Below, in pieces: positions 7,303 to 16,233 of a DNA stretch of 64,000 nucleotides. The stretch is from Amycolatopsis mongoliensis (lineage in GTDB: Bacteria > Actinomycetota > Actinomycetes > Mycobacteriales > Pseudonocardiaceae). The notes under the pieces were generated by a model. It was given only the letters and a program-made list of their open reading frames with translations. It did no database searches and was not told the origin of the DNA. The stretch's first letter is position 1; every line of letters begins with the position of its first letter. The position numbers and the translations under genes are program-made. The DNA is taken from assembly GCF_030285665.1 (NCBI RefSeq), contig NZ_CP127295.1:8060001-8124000 (forward strand). Direction: 5' to 3'.

Positions 7303-9199
7303 CCACCCGGCCGCCCGAACGGCGCGCGATCACGTCCACGAACGCCGTCAGCCGCGGGTCGTCGCCGAGGCGGAACACCGTCACCGACGCGCCCAGCTTG
7401 GCCAGCCTGTCCACTTCGGACAGTGTCTTGTGGAGGGTCCGCGGCTGGGGCGGGTAGTCGAAGACCGCTTCGCCGTCCGGTTCCAGGTGGGCGGTCGGCT
7501 CGCCGTCGGTGACCATCAGCACCACCGGCTGGGCGTCGGGATGCCGGCGCAGGTGCTGCCCGGCCAGGAGCAGGCCGTGGTGGGCGTTGGTGCCCTGCTC
7601 CCACGCGCCCTCCAGCCCGATCAGCTCCGGCAGCTCCACCGACGTCGCGTACCGGCCGAACGTGATCAGCTGCAGCGCGTCGTTGCGGAAGCGCGTGCTG
7701 ATCAGCTGGTGCAGCGCCAGCGCGGTGCGCTTCATCGGCAGCCAGCGGCCCTCCTGCACCATCGACCACGACGTGTCGACCAGCAGCGCCACCGCCGCCC
7801 GCGACCGGTGCTCGGTCTCGACCACTTCGACGTCCTCGACGTCCAGCCGGACCGCGCTCTCCCCCACCGACACCGAGCGCAGCACGGCGTTGCGGATGGT
7901 CCGCGGCACGTCCCAGGGCTGCATGTCCCCGAACCGCCACGGCCGTGACGCTCCGGTGGGCTCGCCGGCGGCCCCCGCCGACTCGGTCTCGCGGTCGCCG
8001 GTCTTGCCGCGCAACGCGTTCACGATGTCGGACAGCGCCGTCTCGCCCAGGCGCCGCAACGCCTTGGGCGACAACCGGAGCGACCCGTCGGCGGCCCGTT
8101 CGAACAGGCCCTGGCGGCGCAGCTCGCGCTCCAGTTCGGACAGTCGCCGCGCGTCGACGCCCGCGTCCTTGCCGAGCTGGCGTTCGAGCGCCTCCAGGTC
8201 GATGTCCTCCAGCCGCGCACCGGGGTAGGACTGCCCGAGCTGCTCGGCCAGCGCGTCCAGCTCGGCGAGATCCGCCATCGCCTGGGCGCCTTCACCCATG
8301 CCCAGCGGGTTGTTGCCGCGGAAGCGCTCCGAGCCCGTCCAGTCCTCGCCCGGCCGCGCCGCGCGCAGCTGGCTGTCCAGCTGGGCCAGCTGCTGCGCCA
8401 GCCGCGGGTCGCCGAACGCCTGCTGGGTCAGCTCGGCCAGCTCCGCGCGTTGCTCGGCCGACATCGAGTTGAGCATCCGCTGCGCGGCCGCGGACCGTTC
8501 GGCGAGCGCGTCGATGAGCTCTTCGACGTTGCGCGGGTTCTCCGGGAAGAACTCGCCGTGCTTGGCCATGAAGTCGTCGAAGCGCTCCTGGATGTCTTCG
8601 GCGCCCTGCGCGTGGGCCGCGAGGAGGTCGTTGAGGTCGGAGAGCATCTCGTTGATCCGCTCGACGTCCTCGGGCCCGGCGTTCTGCAACGCCTGCTTCA
8701 TGCCCTGGAAGCGCGACTCCATCAGCTCCTGGCCGAGCAGGTCCCGGATCTTCTGGTAGTTCTCCCGGCCCTGCTCGGAGCGCCAGTCGTACTCGGAAAG
8801 CTCGTTGACGGCCGCGGCCGTGCCGGGCGGCAGCGCGTCGAGCTGCGCCTCGCGGAAGCGGGCTTCGTCGTCCGGGTCCGGGAACAGCTCGCGCCGCTCC
8901 GCGTCGAGGGCTTCCTGCAGGAGGCGCTGGACCTCCTGCAGGGTGCCGTCGAGGTTGTTGCGGCGCTGGATCTGCGACCGGCGCTGCCACAGGCGCCGGG
9001 TCAGCTCGTCCAGGCCCGAGGTGCGGTCGGTGCCGCGCCGGAGCAGCTCCTCCAGCGCGGACCGCGGCGACGCCCCGGCCATGACCTCGCGGCCGATCTC
9101 GTCGAGCGCGTCACGCAGGTCGGCCGGCGGCGCGAGGGGGTCCGGCCCGTCGTGCCACGGGCCGTAGGAGTAGCCGTCGGGAAGCGGGACCGCGGTCAT
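7235..9199 (-). CDS. VWA-domain protein of the Mg-chelatase/CoxE type (Rv0959-like)
   Basis: 654 residues. A long helical, acidic first part (~25-400) is followed by a von Willebrand A domain with a complete start of the MIDAS motif, DTSWS (475-479), and later DGEP. Together with the AAA+ ATPase that overlaps its start (ATGA at 9196-9199) it forms a two-gene unit resembling M. tuberculosis Rv0958-Rv0959 and, more distantly, ChlI/ChlD or MoxR/CoxE pairs. In these an AAA+ ring uses ATP to remodel or insert metal into a client presented by the VWA protein. The client is unknown. The C-terminus LRTRRR is repeated downstream in a decaying array. A much longer open frame upstream (to 10321) is the antiframe of the ATPase gene. 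Confidence 0.85.
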   Translation of the reverse strand: MTAVPLPDGYSYGPWHDGPDPLAPPADLRDALDEIGREVMAGASPRSALEELLRRGTDRTSGLDELTRRLWQRRSQIQRRNNLDGTLQEVQRLLQEALDAERRELFPDPDDEARFREAQLDALPPGTAAAVNELSEYDWRSEQGRENYQKIRDLLGQELMESRFQGMKQALQNAGPEDVERINEMLSDLNDLLAAHAQGAEDIQERFDDFMAKHGEFFPENPRNVEELIDALAERSAAAQRMLNSMSAEQRAELAELTQQAFGDPRLAQQLAQLDSQLRAARPGEDWTGSERFRGNNPLGMGEGAQAMADLAELDALAEQLGQSYPGARLEDIDLEALERQLGKDAGVDARRLSELERELRRQGLFERAADGSLRLSPKALRRLGETALSDIVNALRGKTGDRETESAGAAGEPTGASRPWRFGDMQPWDVPRTIRNAVLRSVSVGESAVRLDVEDVEVVETEHRSRAAVALLVDTSWSMVQEGRWLPMKRTALALHQLISTRFRNDALQLITFGRYATSVELPELIGLEGAWEQGTNAHHGLLLAGQHLRRHPDAQPVVLMVTDGEPTAHLEPDGEAVFDYPPQPRTLHKTLSEVDRLAKLGASVTVFRLGDDPRLTAFVDVIARRSGGRVVAPDLDGLGAAVVGDYLRTRRR

Positions 9200-10593
9200 C
9201 GGCCGTAGACGGTCGTCGTGTCGTCGGAGTCCTTGGCCAGCCGGCGGGCCAGGAACAGCGATTCCAGGGCGAGCTCGACGGCGGCCGCGATCCGGCCGGC
9301 GGGTTCGTCGGCCGAGACGCCCGCGCGCCGGGCGACCTCGTGCAGCACCGGGAGCTCCGGCAGGGCCTCGAGGACGTCCTTGCCCGGCACGCGCTCGCCG
9401 GTGGCGACCAGGTGCCCCTCGGCGACGGCGTCGGCCAGCGGCCGCAGGTCGAGCCCCGCGAACCGCTCGCGGGCGGTTTCGGCGATCGCGCGGCGCAGCA
9501 GGTGCACGAGGTGTTCGATCTCGCGGCCTTCCTCGCCGGGCTCGAACTCGATCTTGCCGCGGAGCACCGACGGGACGGCGTCGAGGTCGACCGGACGGGC
9601 GACCGCCGGTTCTTCCCCGGTCAGCGCCGAGCGCCGCAGGGCCGCGGCCGCGACGGTTTCCGCCGCGGCGACGGCGAACCGCGCCGAGACGCCGGAGCGC
9701 TGGTCGATGACCGGCGATTCCCGGAGGTTCCGAACGAACCGGGCGAGGACCTCCAGCAGCGGCTCGCCCACCTCGGCGACGAGGTGGGCTTCCTGCCGGA
9801 CGACGGCGACTTCGGACTCGACGTCGAGCGGGTAGTGGGTGCGGATCTCGGCGCCGAAGCGGTCCTTGAGCGGGGTGATGATCCGGCCGCGGTTGGTGTA
9901 GTCCTCCGGGTTCGCGGTGGCGACGAGCAGGACGTCCAGGGGCAGCCGCAGGGTGTAGCCGCGGACCTGGATGTCGCGCTCCTCCATCACGTTGAGCAGC
10001 GCGACCTGGATGCGCTCGGCCAGGTCGGGCAGCTCGTTGATGGCGACGATGCCGCGGTGGGCGCGCGGGACCAGGCCGAAGTGGATGGTCTCGGGATCGC
10101 CCAGGCTGCGGCCTTCGGCGACCTTCACCGGGTCGACGTCGCCGATCAGGTCGCCGACGGAGGTGTCCGGCGTCGCGAGCTTCTCGGTGTAGCGCTCGGA
10201 GCGGTGGCGCCAGGCGACCGGCAGCTCGTCGCCGAGTTCGGCGGCGCGCCGGATCGAGGCGGGCGTGATCGGCTGCAGCGGGTGTTCGCCCAGTTCGGAG
10301 CCCTCGATGACGGGCGTCCACTCGTCGAGCAGGCCGGCGAGGGTGCGGAGCAGGCGGGTCTTGCCCTGGCCGCGTTCGCCGAGCAGGACGACGTCGTGCC
10401 CGGCCAGCAGCGCGCGTTCGAGCTGCGGCAGCACGGTGCGGGAGAACCCGACGATGCCGGGCCAGGCGTCTTCGCCGGTCTTCAGGGCGTTCAGCAGGTT
10501 GTCGTGGATCTCTTGCGCGATCGGCCGCGGCTCGTACCCGGCCGCGCGCAGGGCCCCGGCGGTGCGGGGAAGAGCGTCTGGAACTACGTTCAC
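9196..10593 (-). CDS. AAA+ ATPase, magnesium-chelatase ChlI-like (Rv0958-like)
   Basis: 465 residues from GTG 10593. Walker A GERGQGKT (~72-79), then a long insertion and the Walker B/sensor region VAINELPDLAERIQVALLN, the helix that carries ERDIQVRGYTLRLPLDVLLVAT (shown in part), and the sensor-1 Asn of TANPEDYTNRGR. The order fits the MoxR/ChlI clade. It would form a hexameric ring powering its partner VWA protein, whose start overlaps this stop. The start lies 100 bp from the divergent gene at 10694, so this gap holds both promoters. The open frame continues far upstream to 11559 but overlaps the divergent gene and has no family similarity there. Confidence 0.87.
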   Translation of the reverse strand: MNVVPDALPRTAGALRAAGYEPRPIAQEIHDNLLNALKTGEDAWPGIVGFSRTVLPQLERALLAGHDVVLLGERGQGKTRLLRTLAGLLDEWTPVIEGSELGEHPLQPITPASIRRAAELGDELPVAWRHRSERYTEKLATPDTSVGDLIGDVDPVKVAEGRSLGDPETIHFGLVPRAHRGIVAINELPDLAERIQVALLNVMEERDIQVRGYTLRLPLDVLLVATANPEDYTNRGRIITPLKDRFGAEIRTHYPLDVESEVAVVRQEAHLVAEVGEPLLEVLARFVRNLRESPVIDQRSGVSARFAVAAAETVAAAALRRSALTGEEPAVARPVDLDAVPSVLRGKIEFEPGEEGREIEHLVHLLRRAIAETARERFAGLDLRPLADAVAEGHLVATGERVPGKDVLEALPELPVLHEVARRAGVSADEPAGRIAAAVELALESLFLARRLAKDSDDTTTVYGR

Positions 10594-10679
10594 CCGTTCG
10601 ACGCTACTGCCGGATCGGCGGCCCGTCGATGTGGAGCGACTCCAGCGTGGGCGCGCACTGCCGGTTGCGGGCGGCCCGG

Positions 10680-10685
10680 TAAAAT
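10680..10685 (+). promoter_or_regulatory. -10 element TAAAAT, leaderless start
   Basis: TAAAAT ends 8 nt before GTG 10694 and stands out in GC-rich surroundings. There is no ribosome site, so a leaderless mRNA is likely. No clear -35 element is visible. Confidence 0.5.
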
Positions 10686-10693
10686 AGGGCGTC

Positions 10694-11491
10694 GTGTGCC
10701 GTCCCAGTGCGACCTTCGCCGTCTGGTCCTCCGCGTGGCTGAACGGAGCCGCCGCTTCCGACGATGTGCTCGACGCCCTGCTCGCGTGGGGTGAAGCCCA
10801 TGACGTCGTGGCGGCCGACGCGGCCGCCGCCGAGACGTTCGCGCTGCCGCTGGCGTTCAACCGGGCGGCCACCCCGGTCCAGCTGCTGATGGCCCTGCGT
10901 TCGCAGGGAGCGAAAAGCATGCGCCTGGTGCTCCCGGTCCCGGGCGATGTCCGCGGCCTCGGCGGCGGGGGTCCGTTCACGGAGGCGGCGCTGCGCGCGG
11001 GCGACGCGGTGGTCCTCCCGGAGCTCGGCTTCGGGCTGGTGCCGCAGCCGATCGCCGAGGGCCTGGTGCGCTGGACGGCCTTCTCGCTCTCCTCGGCCGC
11101 CACGCCCGAGTACGTCGGGCTGGGGGACGCCGAGCACGGGCTGACGGACGCGATCCGGAACAGCGCGGGGGCGTTGCAGGCGCTGGACGTGGCTTCCGAC
11201 CGGCCGGGGGTGCGGGCGGAGCTTTCGGCGCACCTGCGGTCACGGCCGGACGTGGACTGGCCGGCGGGGACGCCGGGGCGGGCGTTGCGGGTGCTGCAGC
11301 GGGCGGAGGAGATCGCTGCGATCCTGGCGATCGCGTCGTCGGACGACCCGGGCGGAGCGCTGTCGGCTTCGGCTTCGTCGTTGCGGGCCGAGGCGCTGCG
11401 GCCGCTGTCGGACGCGGTGCGGACAGCGCGGTGTGCGGCGGTCAACGAGGCGGTGCGGGTGTTCGCGGAGCAGACGGCCCGCGAGGGCTGA
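10694..11491 (+). CDS. Conserved hypothetical protein
   Basis: 265 residues, not recognised as a named family. It is soluble, Ala/Leu-rich, without signal peptide or membrane helix. The middle (~75-130) has alternating beta-like stretches and glycine turns (LPVPGDVRGLGGGGPF, VVLPELGFGLVPQP); the C-terminal third is helical. It is transcribed away from the AAA+/VWA operon from a shared 100-bp promoter region, and this divergent arrangement may reflect co-function (inference). GTG 10694 fits the leaderless promoter. It ends before 30-bp repeats at 11503. Confidence 0.7.
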   Translation: MCRPSATFAVWSSAWLNGAAASDDVLDALLAWGEAHDVVAADAAAAETFALPLAFNRAATPVQLLMALRSQGAKSMRLVLPVPGDVRGLGGGGPFTEAALRAGDAVVLPELGFGLVPQPIAEGLVRWTAFSLSSAATPEYVGLGDAEHGLTDAIRNSAGALQALDVASDRPGVRAELSAHLRSRPDVDWPAGTPGRALRVLQRAEEIAAILAIASSDDPGGALSASASSLRAEALRPLSDAVRTARCAAVNEAVRVFAEQTAREG

Positions 11492-11502
11492 CGGCCGAGC
11501 GC

Positions 11503-11583
11503 CCCAACGCCACTTTCGGTGCGTCCCACGCACCCAACGCCACATTGGGTGCGCCCCACGCACCCAACGCCACATTGGGGCGT
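11503..11583. repeat. 30-bp tandem direct repeats between convergent genes
   Basis: CCCAACGCCAC starts at 11503, 11533 and 11563, an exact 30-bp period; each unit continues (A/T)TT(C/G)GGTGCG and CCCACGCA, the third copy being cut short. Inside each unit CCCAA...TTGGG and TGCG...CGCA can pair, so transcripts would form repeated small hairpins. The array fills the 95 bp between 10694-11491 (+) and hemH (-) and may serve as a two-way terminator. Confidence 0.75.
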
Positions 11584-11586
11584 TCG

Positions 11587-12630
11587 TCAGCGGGCCGGGC
11601 GCTTGGCCGGTTCGCAGCAGCCCACCGCGCACGGTGCGCCGTTCACCGTGCAGCCCGCCGCCGGGAACGGCGACAGCTTGCGCGGCTTCACCCCGTGCGT
11701 GTGCTCGCGGATCAGCTCCACCACCAACTCGGCGAACCTCGGGTCCGAACCGGCCGTCGCGGCGCGGGCGAACGCCATTCCGTGCTCCGCCGCTCGCTCC
11801 GCCGCCTCGTTGTCCAGGTCCCAGATCACCTCCAGGTGATCCGAGACGAACCCGATCGGCGACACGACCACGCCGGAAACCCCCGACTCGTGCAGCGCGT
11901 CGATGTGGTCGACGATGTCCGGCTCCAGCCACGGCACCTGCGGCGGCCCCGACCGCGACTGCCACACGACGTCGTACCCATCGATGCCCGCTTCGGCCGC
12001 CACCAGGCGGGCCGCCTCCGCGATCTGCTTCGAATACCGGCGGCCGCCGTCCGACGGCGGGCCCGACGCGACGTCCGCGCTCTCCGGGACCGAGTGGGCC
12101 GTGAACACCGTGCGGATCCCGGGCGCGTCGCCCAGCGACGCGTGCGCCGCGCGCACGCCGTCCGCCACCGCCGAGACGAACAGCGGGTGGTCGAAGAACT
12201 GGCGCAGCTTCACCATTTCGGGGGCATCCGGGCCCACCGCCGCGCGGGCGCGCTCGATGTCCTCGTCGTACTGGCGGCACGCCGAGTAGCCGCCGTACGC
12301 GCTCGTCGGGAACACCAGGATCCGCCGGGCGCCGGACGCGGTCAGCGAAGCCAGCGTGTCCTCGACCATCGGGTGCCAGTTGCGGTTGCCGAAGTGCACC
12401 GGCAGGTCCACGCCGGCGGCCGAGAGCTGCTTCTCGACCGCGGCCATCGCGTCGCGGTTCAGCTTGTTGATCGGCGAGACACCACCGAAGTGCTGGTAGT
12501 GCTCGGCGACCTCGAGCAGCCGCTCCCGCGGCACGCCCCGGCCCTTGGTGACGTTCTCGAGGAACGGCATGACGTCGTCCGGCCCTTCCGGACCGCCGAA
12601 CGAAAGCCACAGCAACGCGTCGTATCCCAC
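11587..12630 (-). CDS. hemH: Ferrochelatase (coproporphyrin III type)
   Basis: 347 residues from GTG 12630. It inserts Fe2+ into coproporphyrin III (the actinobacterial, coproporphyrin-dependent haem route) or protoporphyrin; cytosolic. Seen: [14 protein letters not shown] at the N-terminus, GNRNWHP with His86, HSVP with His179, and [11 protein letters not shown] with the conserved His/Glu. Cysteines 118, 327, 334 and 338/339 match the pattern of actinobacterial enzymes that bind a [2Fe-2S] cluster. In mycobacteria this gene (hemZ) follows fabG1-inhA; here a TetR/efflux pair is inserted between them. An upstream in-frame extension to 12729 overlaps the divergent tetR promoter and was not used. 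Confidence 0.93.
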   Translation of the reverse strand: MGYDALLWLSFGGPEGPDDVMPFLENVTKGRGVPRERLLEVAEHYQHFGGVSPINKLNRDAMAAVEKQLSAAGVDLPVHFGNRNWHPMVEDTLASLTASGARRILVFPTSAYGGYSACRQYDEDIERARAAVGPDAPEMVKLRQFFDHPLFVSAVADGVRAAHASLGDAPGIRTVFTAHSVPESADVASGPPSDGGRRYSKQIAEAARLVAAEAGIDGYDVVWQSRSGPPQVPWLEPDIVDHIDALHESGVSGVVVSPIGFVSDHLEVIWDLDNEAAERAAEHGMAFARAATAGSDPRFAELVVELIREHTHGVKPRKLSPFPAAGCTVNGAPCAVGCCEPAKRPAR

Positions 12631-12675
12631 CCCGTCATCTTGCCGATGTGGCGGCCCGCACGCTGACGCGGGCCC

Positions 12676-12698
12676 GTTGTGAATCGACCAGTCCAAAA
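12676..12698. promoter_or_regulatory. Operator copy A upstream of tetR
   Basis: Read on the minus strand this is TTTTGGACTG-GT-CGAT-T-CACAAC. It matches 20 of 23 bases with copy B at 13331-13353 before the efflux gene. It sits immediately upstream of the -10-like TAAGCT (12705-12710) of tetR. It is the likely binding site of that repressor. Confidence 0.65.
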
Positions 12699-12716
12699 CT
12701 CTGCTAAGCTCACCCC

Positions 12717-13298
12717 ATGGCGAGGCCACGGGAGTTCGACGAAACCGCCGCCGTCGAGAAGGCGATGCACGCCTTCTGGGCGCACGGCTACGAGGCGACG
12801 TCGACGCAGGACCTGTGCGAGGCCACCGGGCTCGGGCGCAGCAGCGTCTACAACACCTTCACCAGCAAGCGGGCCCTCTTCCGGCGCTCGCTCACGCACT
12901 ACACCAGCACCCAGCTCGGCAAGCGGCAGGCGATCCTCGACGGCCCGGGCACCGCGGCCGAGCGGATCGCCGCGGTCCTCGACCACGCCGTCGAGGACGA
13001 CCTCGACCAGCGCCGCCGCGGCTGCCTCGTGGTCAACACCCTGGCCGAACTCGGCGTGCCCGACGACGAAGTGGGCGCCGCCCTGCGCAACGACACCGAG
13101 CGGAACCTGACCATGTTCGCCGAGTGCGTCCGGGAAGGCGTGCTCGACGGCAGCCTCCGGGACGGCCTCGACCCGGCCGAGGTGGCGGAGTTCCTGCTCA
13201 GCACCACTTCGGGCCTGCGCGTCATGGCCCGCCGGGGCACCAGCCGCCAAAGCATGCACGCGGTCGCGGACCTCGCACTGGCGGCCATCACCCGCTGA
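12717..13298 (+). CDS. TetR-family repressor of the adjacent efflux gene
   Basis: 193 residues. The N-terminal HTH is at ~5-50 ([22 protein letters not shown], then [11 protein letters not shown]), in the AcrR-like TetR group with YNTFTSK in the recognition-helix position; the rest is an all-helical ligand-binding domain with a Cys at RRRGCLVVN (~102). TAAGCT ends 6 nt before the ATG, so the mRNA is probably leaderless. The gene is followed after 69 bp by a Cmx-type exporter on the same strand, and near-identical 23-bp operator copies precede both. This supports repression of both genes, relieved by an unknown drug or metabolite. Confidence 0.85.
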   Translation: MARPREFDETAAVEKAMHAFWAHGYEATSTQDLCEATGLGRSSVYNTFTSKRALFRRSLTHYTSTQLGKRQAILDGPGTAAERIAAVLDHAVEDDLDQRRRGCLVVNTLAELGVPDDEVGAALRNDTERNLTMFAECVREGVLDGSLRDGLDPAEVAEFLLSTTSGLRVMARRGTSRQSMHAVADLALAAITR

Positions 13299-13330
13299 AC
13301 ACCGCACGACACCGACGAAACATGCCTTGA

Positions 13331-13353
13331 TTTTGGACTGACCGATACACAAC
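13331..13353. promoter_or_regulatory. Operator copy B upstream of the efflux gene
   Basis: TTTTGGACTG-AC-CGAT-A-CACAAC, in the 69 bp between tetR and the MFS gene, 14 bp before its ATG. It is the counterpart of copy A (20/23 identical). Only three substitutions over 23 bp indicate a maintained site. Confidence 0.65.
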
Positions 13354-13367
13354 CGGGAGGAACCCCC

Positions 13368-14534
13368 ATGCCGCTGGCCGTCTTCGTCCTCGGGCTCAGC
13401 GTGTTCGCGCTGGGCACGTCCGAGTTCATGATCACCGGCCTGCTCCCCGGCATGGCCGCCGACCTGCACGTGAGCATCCCCGACGCCGGGCTGCTGATCT
13501 CCGCGTTCGCGATCGGCATGGTCGTCGGCGCGCCGCTGCTGGCGATCGGCACCCTCCGCCTCCCCCGCCGCCGGACGCTGCTGGCCCTGCTCGGCGTCTT
13601 CGCCGTCGCGCACGTCGTCGGCGCCCTGGCCGAGGGGTACCCCGTCCTCTTCGCGACGCGGGTGGTCGCGGCCCTCGCCTGCGCCGGGTTCTGGGCCGTC
13701 GCCCTGGCGACGACGATCGCGCTCGTGCCCGTCGACCGGCGCGGCCGCGCGATGGCGGTGCTGGTCGGCGGGCTGACCGTCGCGAACATCGCCGGCGTGC
13801 CCGCCGGCACGTTCCTCGGCCAGCACGCGGGCTGGCGGACAGCGTTCTGGGCGGTGGCGGCGGTGACACTGGTCGCGGTGGCCGGGGTGGCCCTGCTGGT
13901 GCCCGAGACGACCGGTGACGCGGCGAGCGTCCGCCGCGAACTGCGGCTCTACCGCCGGGGCCGGGTCTGGCTCGCGCTCGGCGTGATCGCCTTGTGCCAG
14001 GCCATGATCTTCGCCGCGTTCAGCTACCTGGCGCCGCTGCTGACCGAGACCGACGGCCTGCCCCCGGAATGGGTGCCGGGTGTCCTGGCGCTGTTCGGCG
14101 TCGGCGCGCTGATCGGGATCAGCGCCGGCGGCAGGCTCGCCGACCGGCGGCCGTTCGCCACGCTCTACGGCTGTCTCGCGCTCGCGCTGGCCGCCTTGCT
14201 CGTGCTCGCCCTCACCACCGACGCGCTCGTCGCCGTCGCGGCCGTGCTCGCCTTCGGCGTGGCCGGGTTCGGTGCCAACCCGGCGCTGAACCTCCGCGCC
14301 TACCAGGCCGCCGGCGATGCACCCACGCTCGTCGGGGCCAGTACGACCTCGGCGTTCAACGTCGGCAACACCGTCGGGCCGGCACTGGGTGGCGTCGCGA
14401 TCGACGCCGGGCTCGGCTTCCCGAGCGTGGCCTGGACCGGGATGGCGCTCGGCGCGGGAACGCTCGCGGCGCTCACGGTCGCGGCCGTCGTCCAGCGGAA
14501 CGACGACCGCGACCGCGAGGCACTGGCCGTGTGA
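13368..14534 (+). CDS. DHA1-family MFS drug exporter, Cmx/CmrA-like
   Basis: 388 residues, 12 predicted membrane helices. The N-terminus GLSVFALGTSEFMITGLLP and DAGLLISAFAIGMVVGAPL closely resemble the chloramphenicol exporters Cmx/CmlA and AraJ-like proteins; RVVAALACAGFWAVAL and GGLTVANIAGVPAGTFLG are the matching mid-section motifs. It pumps small hydrophobic compounds out by proton antiport; whether chloramphenicol is the substrate is unproven. GGGAGGAA lies 6 nt before the ATG. It forms a cassette with the upstream tetR and shares its operator. The stop codon is 3 bp from the convergent inhA stop. The cassette breaks the inhA-hemH order seen in mycobacteria. Confidence 0.87.
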   Translation: MPLAVFVLGLSVFALGTSEFMITGLLPGMAADLHVSIPDAGLLISAFAIGMVVGAPLLAIGTLRLPRRRTLLALLGVFAVAHVVGALAEGYPVLFATRVVAALACAGFWAVALATTIALVPVDRRGRAMAVLVGGLTVANIAGVPAGTFLGQHAGWRTAFWAVAAVTLVAVAGVALLVPETTGDAASVRRELRLYRRGRVWLALGVIALCQAMIFAAFSYLAPLLTETDGLPPEWVPGVLALFGVGALIGISAGGRLADRRPFATLYGCLALALAALLVLALTTDALVAVAAVLAFGVAGFGANPALNLRAYQAAGDAPTLVGASTTSAFNVGNTVGPALGGVAIDAGLGFPSVAWTGMALGAGTLAALTVAAVVQRNDDRDREALAV

Positions 14535-14537
14535 GGG

Positions 14538-15305
14538 TCAGACGCCGAGGAAGTGGACCCCGCCGTCGACCATGATCATCGAGCCGGTCGTGGCGGGGAG
14601 CCAGTCCGACAGCACCGCGCAGACGCTCTTCGCCACCGGGTCCGGGTCCGTGCTGTCCCAGCCGAGCGGCGCGCGCTCGCCCCAGCCGTCCTCCAGGTCG
14701 ACGAAGCCCGGGATGGACTTCGCGGCCATCGTCTTCATCGGGCCCGCGCTGACCAGGTTGACGCGGATGCCCTGCGGCCCCAGCTCCTTGGCCAGGTACC
14801 GGTTGACCGACTCGAGCCCGGCCTTCGCGACGCCCATCCAGTTGTAGACCGGCCACGCGACGCGCGCGTCGAAGTCCATGCCGACGTACGAAGCGCCGCG
14901 GCCGAGCAGCGGCAGGCACGCCTTCGCCAGCGACATGTACGAGTAGGTCGAGATCTCGATCGCGGTCTTGACGTCCTCGGCCGGCGCGTCCAGGAACGGC
15001 GCGCCGAGGCAGGTCTGCGGGGCGAAGCCGATCGAGTGCAGCACGCCGTCGAGGCCGTCGACGTGCTCGCGGACCTTGTCGGCGAGGCCGTCGAGGTGCT
15101 CCTGGTTGGTGACGTCCAGCTCGATCACGGGCGCCTCTTCGGGAAGCCGCTTCGCGATGCGCTCGACCAGCGACATGCGGCCGAAGCCGGTCAGCACCAC
15201 CTTCGCACCCTCCTGCTGCGCGATCTTGGCCGCGTGGAAGGCGAGCGACGCGTCGGTGATGATGCCGGTGATCAGCAGGCGCTTGCCTTCGAGCAGTCCG
15301 GGCAC
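14538..15305 (-). CDS. inhA: Enoyl-[acyl-carrier-protein] reductase (NADH), InhA type
   Basis: 255 residues. It reduces the trans-2-enoyl-ACP in the last step of fatty-acid elongation (FAS-II); cytosolic. Seen: nucleotide-binding GIITDASLAFH (~14-24), HSIGFAP (~90-96, whose Ser matches Ser94 of M. tuberculosis InhA), and the catalytic pair Tyr154/Lys161 in YNWMGVAK. LVSAGPMKTMAAKSIPGF is the substrate-loop region. GTG 15305 has GGAGG 4-8 nt upstream. It follows fabG on the same strand with a 38-bp gap, the fabG-inhA operon of mycolic- and non-mycolic actinobacteria. The substrate-binding loop should suit ordinary chain lengths if the host lacks mycolates (inference). Confidence 0.95.
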   Translation of the reverse strand: MPGLLEGKRLLITGIITDASLAFHAAKIAQQEGAKVVLTGFGRMSLVERIAKRLPEEAPVIELDVTNQEHLDGLADKVREHVDGLDGVLHSIGFAPQTCLGAPFLDAPAEDVKTAIEISTYSYMSLAKACLPLLGRGASYVGMDFDARVAWPVYNWMGVAKAGLESVNRYLAKELGPQGIRVNLVSAGPMKTMAAKSIPGFVDLEDGWGERAPLGWDSTDPDPVAKSVCAVLSDWLPATTGSMIMVDGGVHFLGV

Positions 15306-15343
15306 GGGTCCTCCAAGTCGTGGTTCGGGAAAAAGGGGGAAAG

Positions 15344-16048
15344 TCAGTGGCCGAGGCCGAGGCCGCCGTCGACCGGCAGCACCGCGCCGTTGACGTAGCC
15401 GGCTTCGTCGGAGGCCAGGTAGCGCACCGCGGCGGCGATCTCCGACGGCTCGGCGTACCGGCCGGAGGGCACCTGGGCGAGGATCTGCTTCTTGCGCTCT
15501 TCGGAAAGCTCGTCGGTCATGTCGGTGCGCACGAACCCGGGCGCGACGACGTTCGAGGTGATGTTGCGGGAGCCCAGCTCACGGGCCAGCGAGCGCGCGA
15601 AGCCGACCAGGCCGGCCTTCGACGCCGCGTAGTTCGCCTGGCCGGCCGAGCCGGAGAGCCCGACCACCGAGGAGATGAAGACGAACCGGCCCCACTTGCC
15701 GCGCAGCATGCCGCGGGAGGCGCGCTTCGCGACCCGGAAAGCGCCGGTCAGGTTCGCGTCGATGACGCGTTCGAACTGCTCGTCGCTCATCCGCATCAGC
15801 AGCGTGTCGTCGGTCAGCCCGGCGTTGGACACCAGCACCTCGACCGGGCCCTGGTGCTCCTCGACGAGCTTGAACGCCGCGTCGACCTGTTCGGTGTCGG
15901 TGACGTCCGCCTGGACCCCGAAAAGCCCTTCGGGCGCACCCGAACCACGGTGGGTGACGGCGACCCGGTGTCCCTGCTCCGCGAGATCCCGGGCGATCGC
16001 CAGACCGATGCCCCGGTTGCCCCCGGTGACCAGAACCGACCGTCCCAC
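15344..16048 (-). CDS. fabG: 3-oxoacyl-[acyl-carrier-protein] reductase
   Basis: 234 residues from GTG 16048, which has GAGGGAGAA upstream; a longer frame up to 16240 would overlap the divergent promoter. Classical SDR: TGGNRGIG cofactor site (~8-15), NAG (~75-77), and the catalytic triad Ser126/127, Tyr140, Lys144 in YAASK. It reduces beta-ketoacyl-ACP with NADPH before dehydration and reduction by InhA. It is the first gene of the fabG-inhA operon. The 185-bp region upstream is shared with the divergent MHS permease; a TAACCT hexamer on the minus strand (near 16100) is a candidate -10. Confidence 0.94.
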   Translation of the reverse strand: MGRSVLVTGGNRGIGLAIARDLAEQGHRVAVTHRGSGAPEGLFGVQADVTDTEQVDAAFKLVEEHQGPVEVLVSNAGLTDDTLLMRMSDEQFERVIDANLTGAFRVAKRASRGMLRGKWGRFVFISSVVGLSGSAGQANYAASKAGLVGFARSLARELGSRNITSNVVAPGFVRTDMTDELSEERKKQILAQVPSGRYAEPSEIAAAVRYLASDEAGYVNGAVLPVDGGLGLGH

Positions 16049-16233
16049 AGTGTTCTCCCTCTTCGTAGACCGTGCGCAGATGTCGGGCACGAGGTTATCG
16101 GCAGCGCCGCGGCGTCGCGCACCCGCGCCCGAGGGCGCCGGTGACCGTCCTAAGCGGGTGTTAGGAACTGCCTCCCGACCTTGCTGGTTACCCGCTGGTT
16201 GGTCACCGTGAGTCGCAACACAGGAGGTCGACG

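Noticed and set aside
11503..11583. CRISPR array
   Set aside because: Direct repeats abut without unique spacers and only about 2.7 copies occur; no cas genes in the window.
16049..16233. Clear operator for the response regulator before the MHS gene
   Set aside because: GGTTACCCGCTGGTTGGT contains loose direct repeats (GGTT at two positions), but no convincing OmpR-type tandem hexamers.
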